Origin: Heyndrickxia sp050281185
Lineage (GTDB): Bacteria; Bacillota; Bacilli; Bacillales; Bacillaceae_C
DNA: 64,000 nucleotides
Direction of reading: 5' to 3'
Assembly (NCBI RefSeq): GCF_050281185.1
Contig: NZ_JBNNWS010000006.1
Coordinates: forward strand, 186,001-250,000
Shown here: one piece after another, positions 51,747 through 59,965 of the stretch
How the letters are laid out: every line of letters starts with the position of its first letter
Numbering within the stretch: position 1 is the stretch's first letter
Position numbers and translations under genes: made by a program
Notes under the pieces: model-generated
Told to the model about the DNA's origin: nothing
Seen by the model: the letters and a program-made list of their open reading frames with translations, nothing else
The model's database searches: none

Positions 51747-53345
51747 ATGAAAACAAAGGTCCGATCAACTTCTAAAGGATGGGAGTTTTTTCAGGGGCTA
51801 GGGAAGACGTTTATGCTGCCTGTTGCTCTTCTTGCCTTTATGGGTTTATTGCTTGGAATTGGTAGTTCTTTTACTAGTCCAACAACGATTGAAAATCTTC
51901 CTTTTTTAGATCATAAGGTTATACAAGTTATTCTCCGATTTATTTCTACGATCGGTGGATTTGCATTTACCTATTTACCATTGCTTTTTGCGATGGCGAT
52001 ACCGCTTGGGCTTGCTCGATATGAAAAAGGGGTAGCGGCATTTTCTGGTCTTATCGGTTATATTATTATGCATTTATCGATTAATTTCTATTTGGTTGAA
52101 ACGGGTAAAATTGCTGCCGCGGATGTGATGAGACAAGAAGGCCAGGGAATGGTTCTTGGGATTCAAAGTCTCGAGATGGGAGTGTTAGGAGGAATTATTG
52201 CTGGACTTATCGTTTATCTCCTTCATCAACGTTTTCATAATGTAAAGCTGCCACAGGCATTTGCTTTCTTTGGGGGAGCAAGATTCGTCCCGATTATTAC
52301 GGCGATTACTTTATCGATTGTCGGTATAATCATTCCAATGATATGGCCATTCTTTACGATGATTATTAATGGAATTGGCTCCACGATCAAAGGAGCAGGT
52401 GTATTCGGTCCATTTTTATTTGGAGCAGGGGAAAGATTGCTTCTGCCATTTGGACTTCATCATATCTTAGTGGCGATGATTCGTTTTACAGAAGCGGGTG
52501 GAACTGCTGTTGTTAATGGTGAAACGGTTTCTGGTGCACTCAATATTTTTTATGCAGAGCTAAAAAGTGGTTCACCTATTACAGGTTCTGCAACAGCTTT
52601 CCTTTCGCAAGGGAAGATGCCAACATTTATGTTTGGTTTGCCAGCTGTAGCATTAGCTATCTACCATACGGCGAAACCGGAAAATCGTAAAAAAATTAAA
52701 GGACTTCTTATTTCAGGTGTCATCGCTACATTTGTAACAGGGATTACAGAACCTATTGAGTTCTTGTTCTTATTCCTTGCACCTGCATTATATGGGATCC
52801 ATGTTGTACTTACCGGACTTGGATTTATGGTCATGGCATTACTAGGTGCGAAAATAGGAAATACGGATGGAGGCATCTTAGATTTTCTAATTTTCGGTGT
52901 CCTGCAAGGTACATATACGAAATGGTATTTAGTACTGATCGTTGGAGTAATTTGGTTTGCAATCTACTATACTGTATTCCGATTTGCGATTACAAAATTT
53001 AATTTAAAAACACCAGGTAGAGAAGATAATGAGACAGAAGAAGATAGCACTCAATCAAATGATAATAGTGGAAAAGCGCAATCAAATGGTCAAGCAGTTC
53101 AATTATTAGGGGCATTAGGTGGTTCAGAGAATATTCAATCCTTGGATAATTGTATTACTAGACTTAGATTAGTAGTTGATAATATGGAAAAAATAGATGA
53201 ACAAGCATTAAAGAAGAATGGAGCATTAGGTGTCATTAAATTAGATAATCATAATCTTCAAGTGGTCATTGGAACTCAAGTCAGCCATGTACGGGTAGAA
53301 ATAGCCAAACTCATGGAATCTGAAGGATATAAAATAAGTGGATGA
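51747..53345 (+). CDS. malX: PTS maltose/glucose-type EIICB (MalX-like)
   Basis: Sugar phosphotransferase permease of 532 aa that takes up and phosphorylates a sugar. The EIIC domain (about 10-410) begins FFQGLGKTFMLPVALLAFMG and has the glucose-family GITEPIEFLFLFLAPALYG and FGAGERLLLPFGLHH motifs. An acidic/Asn-rich linker (about 425-450) leads to the EIIB domain with the phospho-Cys near residue 469 in LDNCITRLRL. Architecture and length match E. coli MalX (530 aa), and a MalY-like gene follows. GGAGGTTTAGAG precedes the ATG. A single EIIA from another locus would be needed. Confidence 0.87.
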   Translation: MKTKVRSTSKGWEFFQGLGKTFMLPVALLAFMGLLLGIGSSFTSPTTIENLPFLDHKVIQVILRFISTIGGFAFTYLPLLFAMAIPLGLARYEKGVAAFSGLIGYIIMHLSINFYLVETGKIAAADVMRQEGQGMVLGIQSLEMGVLGGIIAGLIVYLLHQRFHNVKLPQAFAFFGGARFVPIITAITLSIVGIIIPMIWPFFTMIINGIGSTIKGAGVFGPFLFGAGERLLLPFGLHHILVAMIRFTEAGGTAVVNGETVSGALNIFYAELKSGSPITGSATAFLSQGKMPTFMFGLPAVALAIYHTAKPENRKKIKGLLISGVIATFVTGITEPIEFLFLFLAPALYGIHVVLTGLGFMVMALLGAKIGNTDGGILDFLIFGVLQGTYTKWYLVLIVGVIWFAIYYTVFRFAITKFNLKTPGREDNETEEDSTQSNDNSGKAQSNGQAVQLLGALGGSENIQSLDNCITRLRLVVDNMEKIDEQALKKNGALGVIKLDNHNLQVVIGTQVSHVRVEIAKLMESEGYKISG

Positions 53346-53367
53346 GACCTGCTCATCCTCTCTTTTT
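53340..53367 (+). terminator. Hairpin between malX and malY
   Basis: GGATGAG pairs with CTCATCC, followed by TCTCTTTTT. The stem covers the malX stop codon. It could partially end transcription and lower malY expression. Confidence 0.55.
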
Positions 53368-53438
53368 CCTCCTTAAGGCGGTTTTTCATAATGAAAGAAA
53401 AAAGCTTTATTTAAAAAGTGTAAAAAATGAGGGATATC

Positions 53439-54626
53439 ATGCATAGTCAATTTGATCAAAGGATCAATCGAATGGGAACCTATTGTACACAATGGGATTA
53501 TATTAAGGATCGATTTGGGGTAAACGATTTATTACCGTTTTCCATTTCAGATATGGATTTTCAAAGTCCGCCTGAAATTTTAAAAGCGCTCAAGGAACGT
53601 ACTGATCATGGGGTCTTTGGATATACGAGGTGGAACCATACAGACTATAAATCTTCTATTACATATTGGTACGAGACGCGTTTTTCCTCCAAAATAGAAA
53701 TGGATTGGATTGTATATAGCCCAAGTGTGATTTATTCAATCGCGAGACTAATTGAAATTTTAACATCAGAATCAGATCATATTGTTATGCAAACCCCAGC
53801 ATATGATGCTTTTTTTCCATTAGTTAGTGAAATGAAACGAAAACTTGTGACCAATCCACTTCTTTATAAAGACGGAAGGTATGAAATAGATTTTTCCGAT
53901 TTGGAACAAAAGCTATCCAATCCGAAGGCGAAAGTATTATTACTGTGTAATCCACATAATCCTACGGGAAGGCTTTGGACAAAACAAGAGTTAAAAAGAA
54001 TCGTAGATTTATGTAATCAGTATGGGGTCAAAGTTATTTCAGACGATATCCATATGGATATAACCTACAATAATCGGACGTATATTCCGCTTACTAGTGT
54101 GACAGATGATGTGCAAAATATATTTATTTGTTCATCAGCTAGTAAAACCTTTAACACACCTGGCTTAGGTGGTTCTTATTCGATTATTCCAAATGAAGAA
54201 ATAAGAGAACGATTTTTGCAGTTATTAAAGTATCGAGATGGGCTATCTAGTGCCAATATTTTTGGTGAGATCGCTGTCATGGAGGCGTATCGACACGCAG
54301 GATATTGGGTTGATGAGTTATGTTCCTATCTGTATAATAATATGAAAATAATCAAGGAATATATCGATCAGGAGTTGCCAACTCTACATTTTACCATCCC
54401 AGAATCTACTTATTTAGCATGGATTGATTGTACAGGGCTGCTTAAAACGCAAAAAGAGCTTCAACAAGCACTTGTGAATATAGGTAAAGTTGGGATTATG
54501 CCAGGTGATGTATATGGAGAGGATCGAGGAGTTTTTCTGCGGATGAATATTGGATGTCCGCAATCAAAGCTCCTAGAAGGTCTAGACCGTTTGAAACGCT
54601 CTATTCTTTCGTTATCTAACTCCTAA
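53439..54626 (+). CDS. malY: MalY/PatB-type PLP C-S lyase
   Basis: Fold-type I aminotransferase-like enzyme of about 395 aa of the MalY/PatB group, cystathionine beta-lyases that also modulate the maltose system in E. coli. The Asp in VISDDIHMDI and the PLP Lys in SSASKTFNTPGLGGSY are present, with GVFGYTRW near the start (MalY G-x-F-G-Y). The end has RMNIGCPQSKLLEGLDRL. The ATG at 53439 follows GAGGG; another ATG is at 53427. Placement straight after malX repeats the E. coli malX-malY order. Confidence 0.88.
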   Translation: MHSQFDQRINRMGTYCTQWDYIKDRFGVNDLLPFSISDMDFQSPPEILKALKERTDHGVFGYTRWNHTDYKSSITYWYETRFSSKIEMDWIVYSPSVIYSIARLIEILTSESDHIVMQTPAYDAFFPLVSEMKRKLVTNPLLYKDGRYEIDFSDLEQKLSNPKAKVLLLCNPHNPTGRLWTKQELKRIVDLCNQYGVKVISDDIHMDITYNNRTYIPLTSVTDDVQNIFICSSASKTFNTPGLGGSYSIIPNEEIRERFLQLLKYRDGLSSANIFGEIAVMEAYRHAGYWVDELCSYLYNNMKIIKEYIDQELPTLHFTIPESTYLAWIDCTGLLKTQKELQQALVNIGKVGIMPGDVYGEDRGVFLRMNIGCPQSKLLEGLDRLKRSILSLSNS

Positions 54627-54679
54627 TAGGATAGTGGTAGAATCATAGAAGCGTCCTTGATCATGAAAAGGTGATGAAC

Positions 54680-55468
54680 ATGCAGTCCCTGATGAAGAGG
54701 TTAGTACAGCAACGAGAAACGTTAAGCCAGCTTGAAAAGCAAGTTCTCGACTATTTCATTCGTTATCCAGAACGGTTAGTTTCATTGAAATTGGAAGATG
54801 CAGCAAAAGAAATGTATGTTTCGACTGCAACCATTAGTCGTACATGTAAAAGGCTCGGATTTCAAGGCTTCCAAGATTTCAAACTTCAGCTTCACCTATA
54901 CATACGTGATGAGGATCAATCGAAAAATCAAGGACTTTCAGCCTCACTATCCTCTTATGTGAAACGTTATGAAAAGGATGTTCAAGAGGTGTTACAGCGA
55001 ATCGATGAGAATAAATTGAAACAAGGCGCCTCCATGCTCGAACAAGCAAGACAAGTCGAGTGGTTTGGAGTCGGCCATTCCTTTTCCGTTTGCTGGGATG
55101 CATCGAAAAAGCTTTTAATGTTAGGAAAAAGCAGCATGGCTCGAATGGATTGGGACGACTTGCGATGTGCCGCACAGAACTTAACAAAGGATGACCTGGC
55201 CATTTTTGTTTCCTATAGCGGAGAAACCCTCAACATTTTAGAATATGCACATATCGTCAAAAATCAAGGAACTCCGATACTATCACTCGTCGGAACCAAA
55301 TCCAACCGCCTAACCGAACTATCCGACCTAGTCCTCTACACACCCATCGAACACTGCTACTTCAACGGTGTAGACATGTGCTCACGAGCACCATTTCAGA
55401 TTTATTTGGATATGTTGGTGTTGGAGTATGGGACACGGGGTCAGGTCCTGTGTCCCACAAATCCTTAA
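54680..55468 (+). CDS. RpiR family regulator with repeat-derived C-terminus
   Basis: Sugar-phosphate sensing regulator of about 262 aa. Residues 1-80 are the RpiR helix-turn-helix (LEKQVLDYFIRYPERLVSLK, DAAKEMYVSTATISRTCKRL). A SIS domain follows (about 110-240) with FGVGHSFSVCWDASKKL, FVSYSGETLNILEYA and LSLVGTKSNRLTELSD. The last 13 residues, YGTRGQVLCPTNP, are coded by a palindromic repeat at 55429-55457, so the natural tail has been replaced. ATG 54680 follows AAGGTG. Expected target: the malX-malY operon in front of it. Confidence 0.85.
   Translation: MQSLMKRLVQQRETLSQLEKQVLDYFIRYPERLVSLKLEDAAKEMYVSTATISRTCKRLGFQGFQDFKLQLHLYIRDEDQSKNQGLSASLSSYVKRYEKDVQEVLQRIDENKLKQGASMLEQARQVEWFGVGHSFSVCWDASKKLLMLGKSSMARMDWDDLRCAAQNLTKDDLAIFVSYSGETLNILEYAHIVKNQGTPILSLVGTKSNRLTELSDLVLYTPIEHCYFNGVDMCSRAPFQIYLDMLVLEYGTRGQVLCPTNP
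55429..55457. repeat. 29-bp REP-like palindrome inside the rpiR 3' end
   Basis: TGGGACA (55429-55435) and TGTCCCA (55451-55457) bracket a 15-base centre containing GGGGTCAGGTCC. The same 29-bp element, in the opposite orientation and slightly diverged, is at 58119-58147 and 58428-58456. Confidence 0.75.
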
Positions 55469-55536
55469 TGAAATACATTTTTATAGATACTTTTTAGGAT
55501 CGGGAAACATAAAATAATAGCTTTGTTAATAATATC

Positions 55537-55570
55537 AAAGACTCAAACTACACGTTTGAGTCTTTTGTCT
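55537..55570. terminator. Terminator
   Basis: AAAGACTCAAAC (55537-55548) pairs with GTTTGAGTCTTT (55554-55565), then TGTCTTT. It can serve the rpiR operon. Confidence 0.75.
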
Positions 55571-55829
55571 TTAATCTTCATCGTCATCCCTAGACCAAGC
55601 AGGTCTTCCAAACCCATCATCCTCATTTATTGAATACAAAGGCTTTCCAAATCGTTTTTTTTATTTGTTTTTCCTCATAACAAGAAGGAGTCCTGTAATA
55701 TTCCTTCTCGTTATCTAGGTCAATTTGTGATTGTGACCAACCGTAATGATTAGTTTCTTCATCCTTAATATTGGGGGATGTGTGAGAATAGTAATATTCA
55801 ACTTTAGTTAGCCAGTTTCTAGAACACAT
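55571..55829 (-). pseudogene. Hypothetical small gene with a frameshift in a poly-A tract
   Basis: ATG at 55829 reads MCSRNWLTKVEYYYSHTSPN and stops early at KAFVFNK (55623). Removing one base from the eight-T run at about 55655-55662 (A-run in the coding strand) gives a continuous end KRFGKPLYSINEDDGFGRPA...DDDED to a TAA at 55571. The second half looks more protein-like than the short version, so the gene is probably frameshifted. No ribosome site is seen at the ATG. Family unknown. Confidence 0.4.
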
Positions 55830-55940
55830 AAATAAAAAAATATTTTTTATAATTATGCTTTGTTCCCAATTTATCTTCCTGTAAAATTATTGGAAAGACC
55901 ATCTAGGTGGTTAATAAAAAATTTTAGGGGTATACAAAAT

Positions 55941-56822
55941 ATGGAGACAAAAAGTAAGATACGTGTAACTGGAAGTTTTATTTTAAAATTAGTGATCTCT
56001 TTCATTTTAATGGTCGTTTTAACCGGTATCCTGTCAATTCCAGCCATTATTTATGTTTTTGCGACTTCTAGTGTTCCATTAGAATCCATTTCTAGTCTGG
56101 AATTCGATGAGCCTGTTGCCGGATTATTATCTGGGGCAGCATCTTTTTTCGGGGTGCTTTTAACGGTTCTAATCATGACGAAATTTAAGAAACAATCCAT
56201 GAGGAATATGGGGTGGGCTGATTTTTGGAAAAATAAAAGGGAGCTAGCTTTTGGATTGATTCTCGGAATTGCTTCAATTACAGCTATTTTCCTTATTTTG
56301 TGGGCTACGGGGCAGATTTATTTTGAGAAAAATGCACATATAAACTTTTCATGGTCTATATTCATTGGTTTTATCACGTTCATTTTTGTGGCATTGAACG
56401 AGGAATTATTTTTCCGGGGATATATTATATCGATTTTAAAACCAACTCATTCCAAGATCACCATTTATATCGTTTCAGCAGTAGTTTTTAGCTGTGCCCA
56501 TCTTTTGAATGACGACGTAAAAATCTTAGGCTTAGCGAATATCGTATTGATTGGATTACTATTTGCCTATATGTTTATAAAAACTAACCGTTTATGGATG
56601 CCTGTTGGGTACCATTTAACATGGAACTTCTTTCAAGGGAATGTGTGGGGATTTCAGGTAAGCGGGATCAATACCAATAGCATTTTTCAGCCGAAAATTC
56701 ATAACACGATATTAACAGGTGGAGGATTTGGTCCGGAAGCGGGGATTTTAACAACGGTAGTTATTGTAGGTGGATTTTTTGTGACAAGGTGGTTTTTAGG
56801 TGCGAAATCGGTGAGTATTTAG
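55941..56822 (+). CDS. CPBP family intramembrane glutamic protease
   Basis: Membrane protein of 294 aa with about seven to eight segments. The CPBP/Abi motifs are present: FVALNEELFFRGYII (E-E-x-x-x-R), FSCAHLLND (F-x-x-x-H) and HLTWNFFQGNVWG (H-x-x-x-N). These catalyse cleavage in the membrane, for example of prenylated peptides or bacteriocin precursors; some provide immunity. ATG 55941 with TAGGGG upstream is preferred; a further TTG start at 55860 gives 26 extra residues without a ribosome site. Expressed alone. Confidence 0.85.
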   Translation: METKSKIRVTGSFILKLVISFILMVVLTGILSIPAIIYVFATSSVPLESISSLEFDEPVAGLLSGAASFFGVLLTVLIMTKFKKQSMRNMGWADFWKNKRELAFGLILGIASITAIFLILWATGQIYFEKNAHINFSWSIFIGFITFIFVALNEELFFRGYIISILKPTHSKITIYIVSAVVFSCAHLLNDDVKILGLANIVLIGLLFAYMFIKTNRLWMPVGYHLTWNFFQGNVWGFQVSGINTNSIFQPKIHNTILTGGGFGPEAGILTTVVIVGGFFVTRWFLGAKSVSI

Positions 56823-57127
56823 AAGGAAAATAGCTCTAGTTAATAAAGGCACTTCATCGAAACAAAATTATCATGCCATCTTAATAGTCCAATTATTATT
56901 CTAAATTTACCTTCAATATTAAATTCATAACTAATAGCCACTTGGAATATACAAATGGCTATTTTAGCTAGGTTGATTGTTCAATTATCATTTATTCATA
57001 TTAAAAGATTGTATTTTACATTCATGGGGATGTAGATATAAGTGGAAATTATTATCTGAATACTCTGTTATATTTTTCAGGAATATAATATAATAGAGTA
57101 AAGTAAAATGAAAGGGATGAATACATT
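56823..57127. other. Intergenic stretch, no gene seen
   Basis: AT-rich; contains TATAATATAATAGAG near 57084-57098, a likely -10 region for the Rpn-type gene, and no frame with a ribosome site. Confidence 0.4.
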
Positions 57128-58075
57128 TTGCCGGACTACGATCGACTTTGGAAAGAAGTCATCACAGAACTCTTCGAAGATTTCCTCTTATTTTTTGCCC
57201 CTGAACTCTATGAACATATTGATTTTTCAAAACCGCCTTTATCACTAGAACAGGAACTTAACCATATTTATCCAAAAGCAGATTCAAAGGATCGAGAGAT
57301 AGACAAATTAGTAGCTGTACAATTGAAAAACGGAGATGAAAAGTGGATACTTGTACATGTAGAGGTACAAGGAAAACGAGATGGTGATTTTTCAGAAAGA
57401 ATGTTCCAATATTTCTATCGGGTATTCGATAAATATAATAAAAAGCTTTATACACTCGCACTATATACAGATGATTCCCCAACATTTTGCCCCAACACTT
57501 ATAATTATTCGTTTTTTGGCACAGAATTAGCATATACTTTTAATACATACAAGATTTTACAACAAGAAGAAAATGAATTGCTCCAATCGAATAATCCTTT
57601 TGCGCTTGCCATACTCGCAGGGTTATATGTGTTAAAAGCGAAGCGCAAGCAAAACAATAAATATCGTTATAAAATAACATTAATGAAAATGCTCTTAAAA
57701 GAGGTAGGAATACCGAGAGAAAAAGCCCATAAGCTTCTTATCTTTATAGACCACATCATTGAATTGCCAGAAGAACAAACTGAACAGCTTGTAATAGAAA
57801 TATCCCCATTCATCGAAAAGGAGGACTTAACGATGGCGTTAACTATGGATGATACATCATTTGCTCGTTATTATAAGAAAATTGGAAGGGAAGAGGGCAG
57901 AGAAGAAGGAAGAGAAGAAGGAAGAGAAGAGGGTAGAGAAAAAGGGATAGCCGAAGGAAGAAAAGAAGAAAAAAAAGAAACAGCTCGAAAAATGCTAGAA
58001 ATGGGAATCGGTCTGGATGTAATAGAAAAAGTGACTGGACTAAATAGGGATGAGATAGAAAATTTAAATAGGTAG
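57128..58075 (+). CDS. Rpn-type PD-(D/E)XK nuclease (transposase-like family)
   Basis: Protein of 315 aa of the Rpn/PDDEXK family of recombination-promoting nucleases. TTG 57128 starts LPDYDRLWKEVITELFEDFL. The nuclease core shows DREIDKLVAVQL and HVEVQGKRDGDFSERMFQY (D...E-x-Q/K signature). Helical middle region to about 245, then a highly repetitive tail of GREE units (EEGREEGREEGREEGREKGI) and the family-typical ending ARKMLEMGIGLDVIEKVTGL. The GREE array varies in length in this family. AAAGGGATG precedes the start by nine bases. The 3' end is duplicated directly downstream. Confidence 0.87.
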   Translation: MPDYDRLWKEVITELFEDFLLFFAPELYEHIDFSKPPLSLEQELNHIYPKADSKDREIDKLVAVQLKNGDEKWILVHVEVQGKRDGDFSERMFQYFYRVFDKYNKKLYTLALYTDDSPTFCPNTYNYSFFGTELAYTFNTYKILQQEENELLQSNNPFALAILAGLYVLKAKRKQNNKYRYKITLMKMLLKEVGIPREKAHKLLIFIDHIIELPEEQTEQLVIEISPFIEKEDLTMALTMDDTSFARYYKKIGREEGREEGREEGREEGREKGIAEGRKEEKKETARKMLEMGIGLDVIEKVTGLNRDEIENLNR

Positions 58076-58146
58076 AGGCGCTGGGGCGGTTCTCTCGTCC
58101 CATTTTTTCACTTTCAATTGGGACAATGTACCAGACCCTATGTCCC
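57804..58146 (+). repeat. Tandem duplication, copy A (3' end of the Rpn gene plus REP)
   Basis: From CATCGAAAAGGAGGACTTAA to the palindrome at 58119-58147 the sequence is repeated almost base for base at 58147-58456. Copy A is about 343 bp, contains five to six GREE codon units and ends with CTCTCGTCCCATTTTTTCAC and the palindrome. Confidence 0.85.
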
Positions 58147-58147
58147 A
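58119..58147. repeat. 29-bp REP-like palindrome, second copy
   Basis: TGGGACA (58119-58125) and TGTCCCA (58141-58147) with a 15-base centre holding CCAGACCC, the complement of the GGGTC core of the 55429 copy. Confidence 0.75.
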
Positions 58148-58177
58148 TCCCCACTCATCGAAAAGGAGGACTTAACG

Positions 58178-58276
58178 ATGGCGTTAACTATGGACGATAC
58201 ATCATTTGCTCGTTATTATAAGAAAATTGGTAGGGAAGAGGGAAGAGAAGAAGGGATAGCTGAAGGAAGAAAATAA
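58178..58276 (+). pseudogene. Truncated Rpn tail fragment in copy B (32 codons)
   Basis: ATG 58178, with AAGGAGG eight bases upstream, reads MALTMDDTSFARYYKKIG, a few GREE units and IAEGRK, then TAA. The frame after the stop continues like the parent (ARKMLEMGIGLDVIEKATGL). It lacks the nuclease core. If translated it would give a 32-residue charged peptide; the same internal ATG and ribosome site exist in the parent gene at 57834. Confidence 0.6.
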
Positions 58277-58427
58277 GAAAAAAGAGAAACAGCCCGAAAA
58301 ATGCTAGAAATGGGAATCGGTCTGGATGTAATAGAAAAAGCGACTGGACTTAATAGGGAGGAGATAGGAAATTTAAATAAGTAGGGGTGCTAGGTCGGTT
58401 CTCTCGTCCCATTTTTTTACTTTCAAT

Positions 58428-58456
58428 TGGGACAATGTACCAGACCCTATGTCCCA
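58428..58456. repeat. 29-bp REP-like palindrome, third copy
   Basis: TGGGACA and TGTCCCA arms identical to the 58119 copy, carried along by the tandem duplication. Confidence 0.75.
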
Positions 58457-58483
58457 CCAAATAATACCCCTCCTGAAATATGA

Positions 58484-58528
58484 GAAAAAAATGGCCTTTT
58501 AGAGACATACTATCCCAAGAGGCCATTC
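58484..58528 (-). terminator. Terminator of the dapA-aldh-MHS operon
   Basis: AATGGCCT (58490-58497) pairs with AGGCCATT (58520-58527). On the minus strand the stem is followed by TTTTTTC. It ends 98 bases after the transporter gene. Confidence 0.7.
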
Positions 58529-58625
58529 TTATAAAACTTTATTTAAATCAACAGTTATGAAGCTTTTGGATATGCTGACTGGCATCAGCCTTACTCAAAC
58601 GAATATGTAAGGTTGACGAAAATAT

Positions 58626-59933
58626 TTACCCTGCTTTCTTAAAAGTGAGTGATTTTCCTTTTGTTTCTTTTACTACCATTATACTTGAAATAGAAATTAT
58701 ACTTGATAGTACTAAATAAATTGAAATTGGGATAGAGCTATTAAAAGTTTTTAGGAGACTTAATGAAATTAATGGAGCCAATGAGCCCGCTAAAATTGGT
58801 GCTACTTGATAGCATAAAGACAAAGCCGTATATCTGATATGAGTAGGAAATAATTCTGTCATTAATGCTGAGTATGGTGAATACGTCATCGATTGAATGA
58901 ATAAACCAATAGTAATTGCAGACATGATTATCCAATCATTTCCTGTATCCATCATTGGAAACCCAATAAATCCCCAAAACGCAGTTAAAATGGCTCCTGT
59001 AATATAGATTGGCTTACGTCCCCAAACATCACTTAAGTGTCCCATTATTGGAATAAAGAAAAAGTGAATAGCGTGGGCACCAAACATTAATAATAAAATT
59101 TGTGTAGTATCTTTATTGACCACAAGTTTTAAATAACTAATGGAGAAAGTTACAACCATATAGTATAAGATGTTTTCTGCAAAACGAGCTCCAATACCAG
59201 CAATAATAGCTTTTTTATGGTATTTAAACACTTCTATAATACCTAAATGTTGTTTTTCTAATTGGGCTTGTTTTTCTTGTGCCTCTTTGAAAATAGGTGC
59301 ATCATCTACACTTTTACGGATCCAAAGACCAATTAGTACTACAACTGCAGAGAACCAAAATGCTACGCGCCAACCCCAATCCATAAATTGCTCGGGGCTT
59401 AAGCTTTTAGATAAAATTAAGAGGATAATTGTTGCAATTAAATTACCCAATGGTACGCCTGCCTGCGGCCAACTTGCCCAATAACCACGTCTATCATTAG
59501 GACTATGCTCTGATACTAAAATAACAGCACCTCCCCATTCTCCTCCGAAAGCAAAACCTTGAATTAAACGTAAAGTAACGAGTAAGATAGGAGCCCAATA
59601 ACCAATACTATTGAATGTTGGAATACATCCCATTAAGAAGGTCGTAATTCCAACGATAATTAAACTAAGCTGTAATAATTTTTTACGCCCAATTTTATCA
59701 CCATAATGACCAAATACAATCCCACCAATAGGTCTAGCTAAAAAGCCTACCGCATAGAGAGCAAATGCGGCTAGGATGCCGTCGATAACGCTTCCAGTTT
59801 GTTGGAAAAATAATTCTCCGAAAACTAGAGCAGAAGCGGTACCATATAAGAAAAACTCATACCATTCAGCTACAGATCCAATCATAGATGCAGCAACAAC
59901 TTTTTTTAGCAGCTTATTATCTGTTTTCACCAT
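58626..59933 (-). CDS. MHS-family MFS transporter
   Basis: Metabolite:proton symporter of 435 aa, twelve membrane segments. Family motifs: SMIGSVAEWYEFFLYG at the start, FFARPIGG-like FLARPIGGIVFGHYGDKIGR, RLIQGFAFGGEWGGAVILVS and ERTPPNRRG-like EHSPNDRRGYWASWPQAG. MHS proteins import organic acids, shikimate, proline or betaine. It is the last gene of a minus-strand operon after an aldehyde dehydrogenase and a DapA-like enzyme, so it probably imports their precursor. GGAGGAG before the ATG. Base composition is AT-rich like the chromosome, unlike the two upstream genes. Confidence 0.88.
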   Translation of the reverse strand: MVKTDNKLLKKVVAASMIGSVAEWYEFFLYGTASALVFGELFFQQTGSVIDGILAAFALYAVGFLARPIGGIVFGHYGDKIGRKKLLQLSLIIVGITTFLMGCIPTFNSIGYWAPILLVTLRLIQGFAFGGEWGGAVILVSEHSPNDRRGYWASWPQAGVPLGNLIATIILLILSKSLSPEQFMDWGWRVAFWFSAVVVLIGLWIRKSVDDAPIFKEAQEKQAQLEKQHLGIIEVFKYHKKAIIAGIGARFAENILYYMVVTFSISYLKLVVNKDTTQILLLMFGAHAIHFFFIPIMGHLSDVWGRKPIYITGAILTAFWGFIGFPMMDTGNDWIIMSAITIGLFIQSMTYSPYSALMTELFPTHIRYTALSLCYQVAPILAGSLAPLISLSLLKTFNSSIPISIYLVLSSIISISSIMVVKETKGKSLTFKKAG

Positions 59934-59965
59934 ATTTACTCCTCCAAAAAAGTAAATTTAGATTA

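Larger units (their letters stand above)
58147..58456 (+). repeat. Tandem duplication, copy B
   Basis: Shorter than copy A (about 310 bp) since it has only two to three GREE codons. It retains AAGGAGGACTTAACG before the internal ATG and ends with the third palindrome at 58428-58456. A GAA codon has become TAA at 58274-58276. Confidence 0.85.

Noticed and set aside
55941..56822. Abortive-infection phage defence gene
   Set aside because: CPBP proteins were once labelled Abi, but no defence genes surround it and the motifs only support an intramembrane protease.
57890..57960. Short repeated purine-rich units as a CRISPR or satellite
   Set aside because: The units encode the GREE tail of the Rpn protein in frame; there are no spacers.
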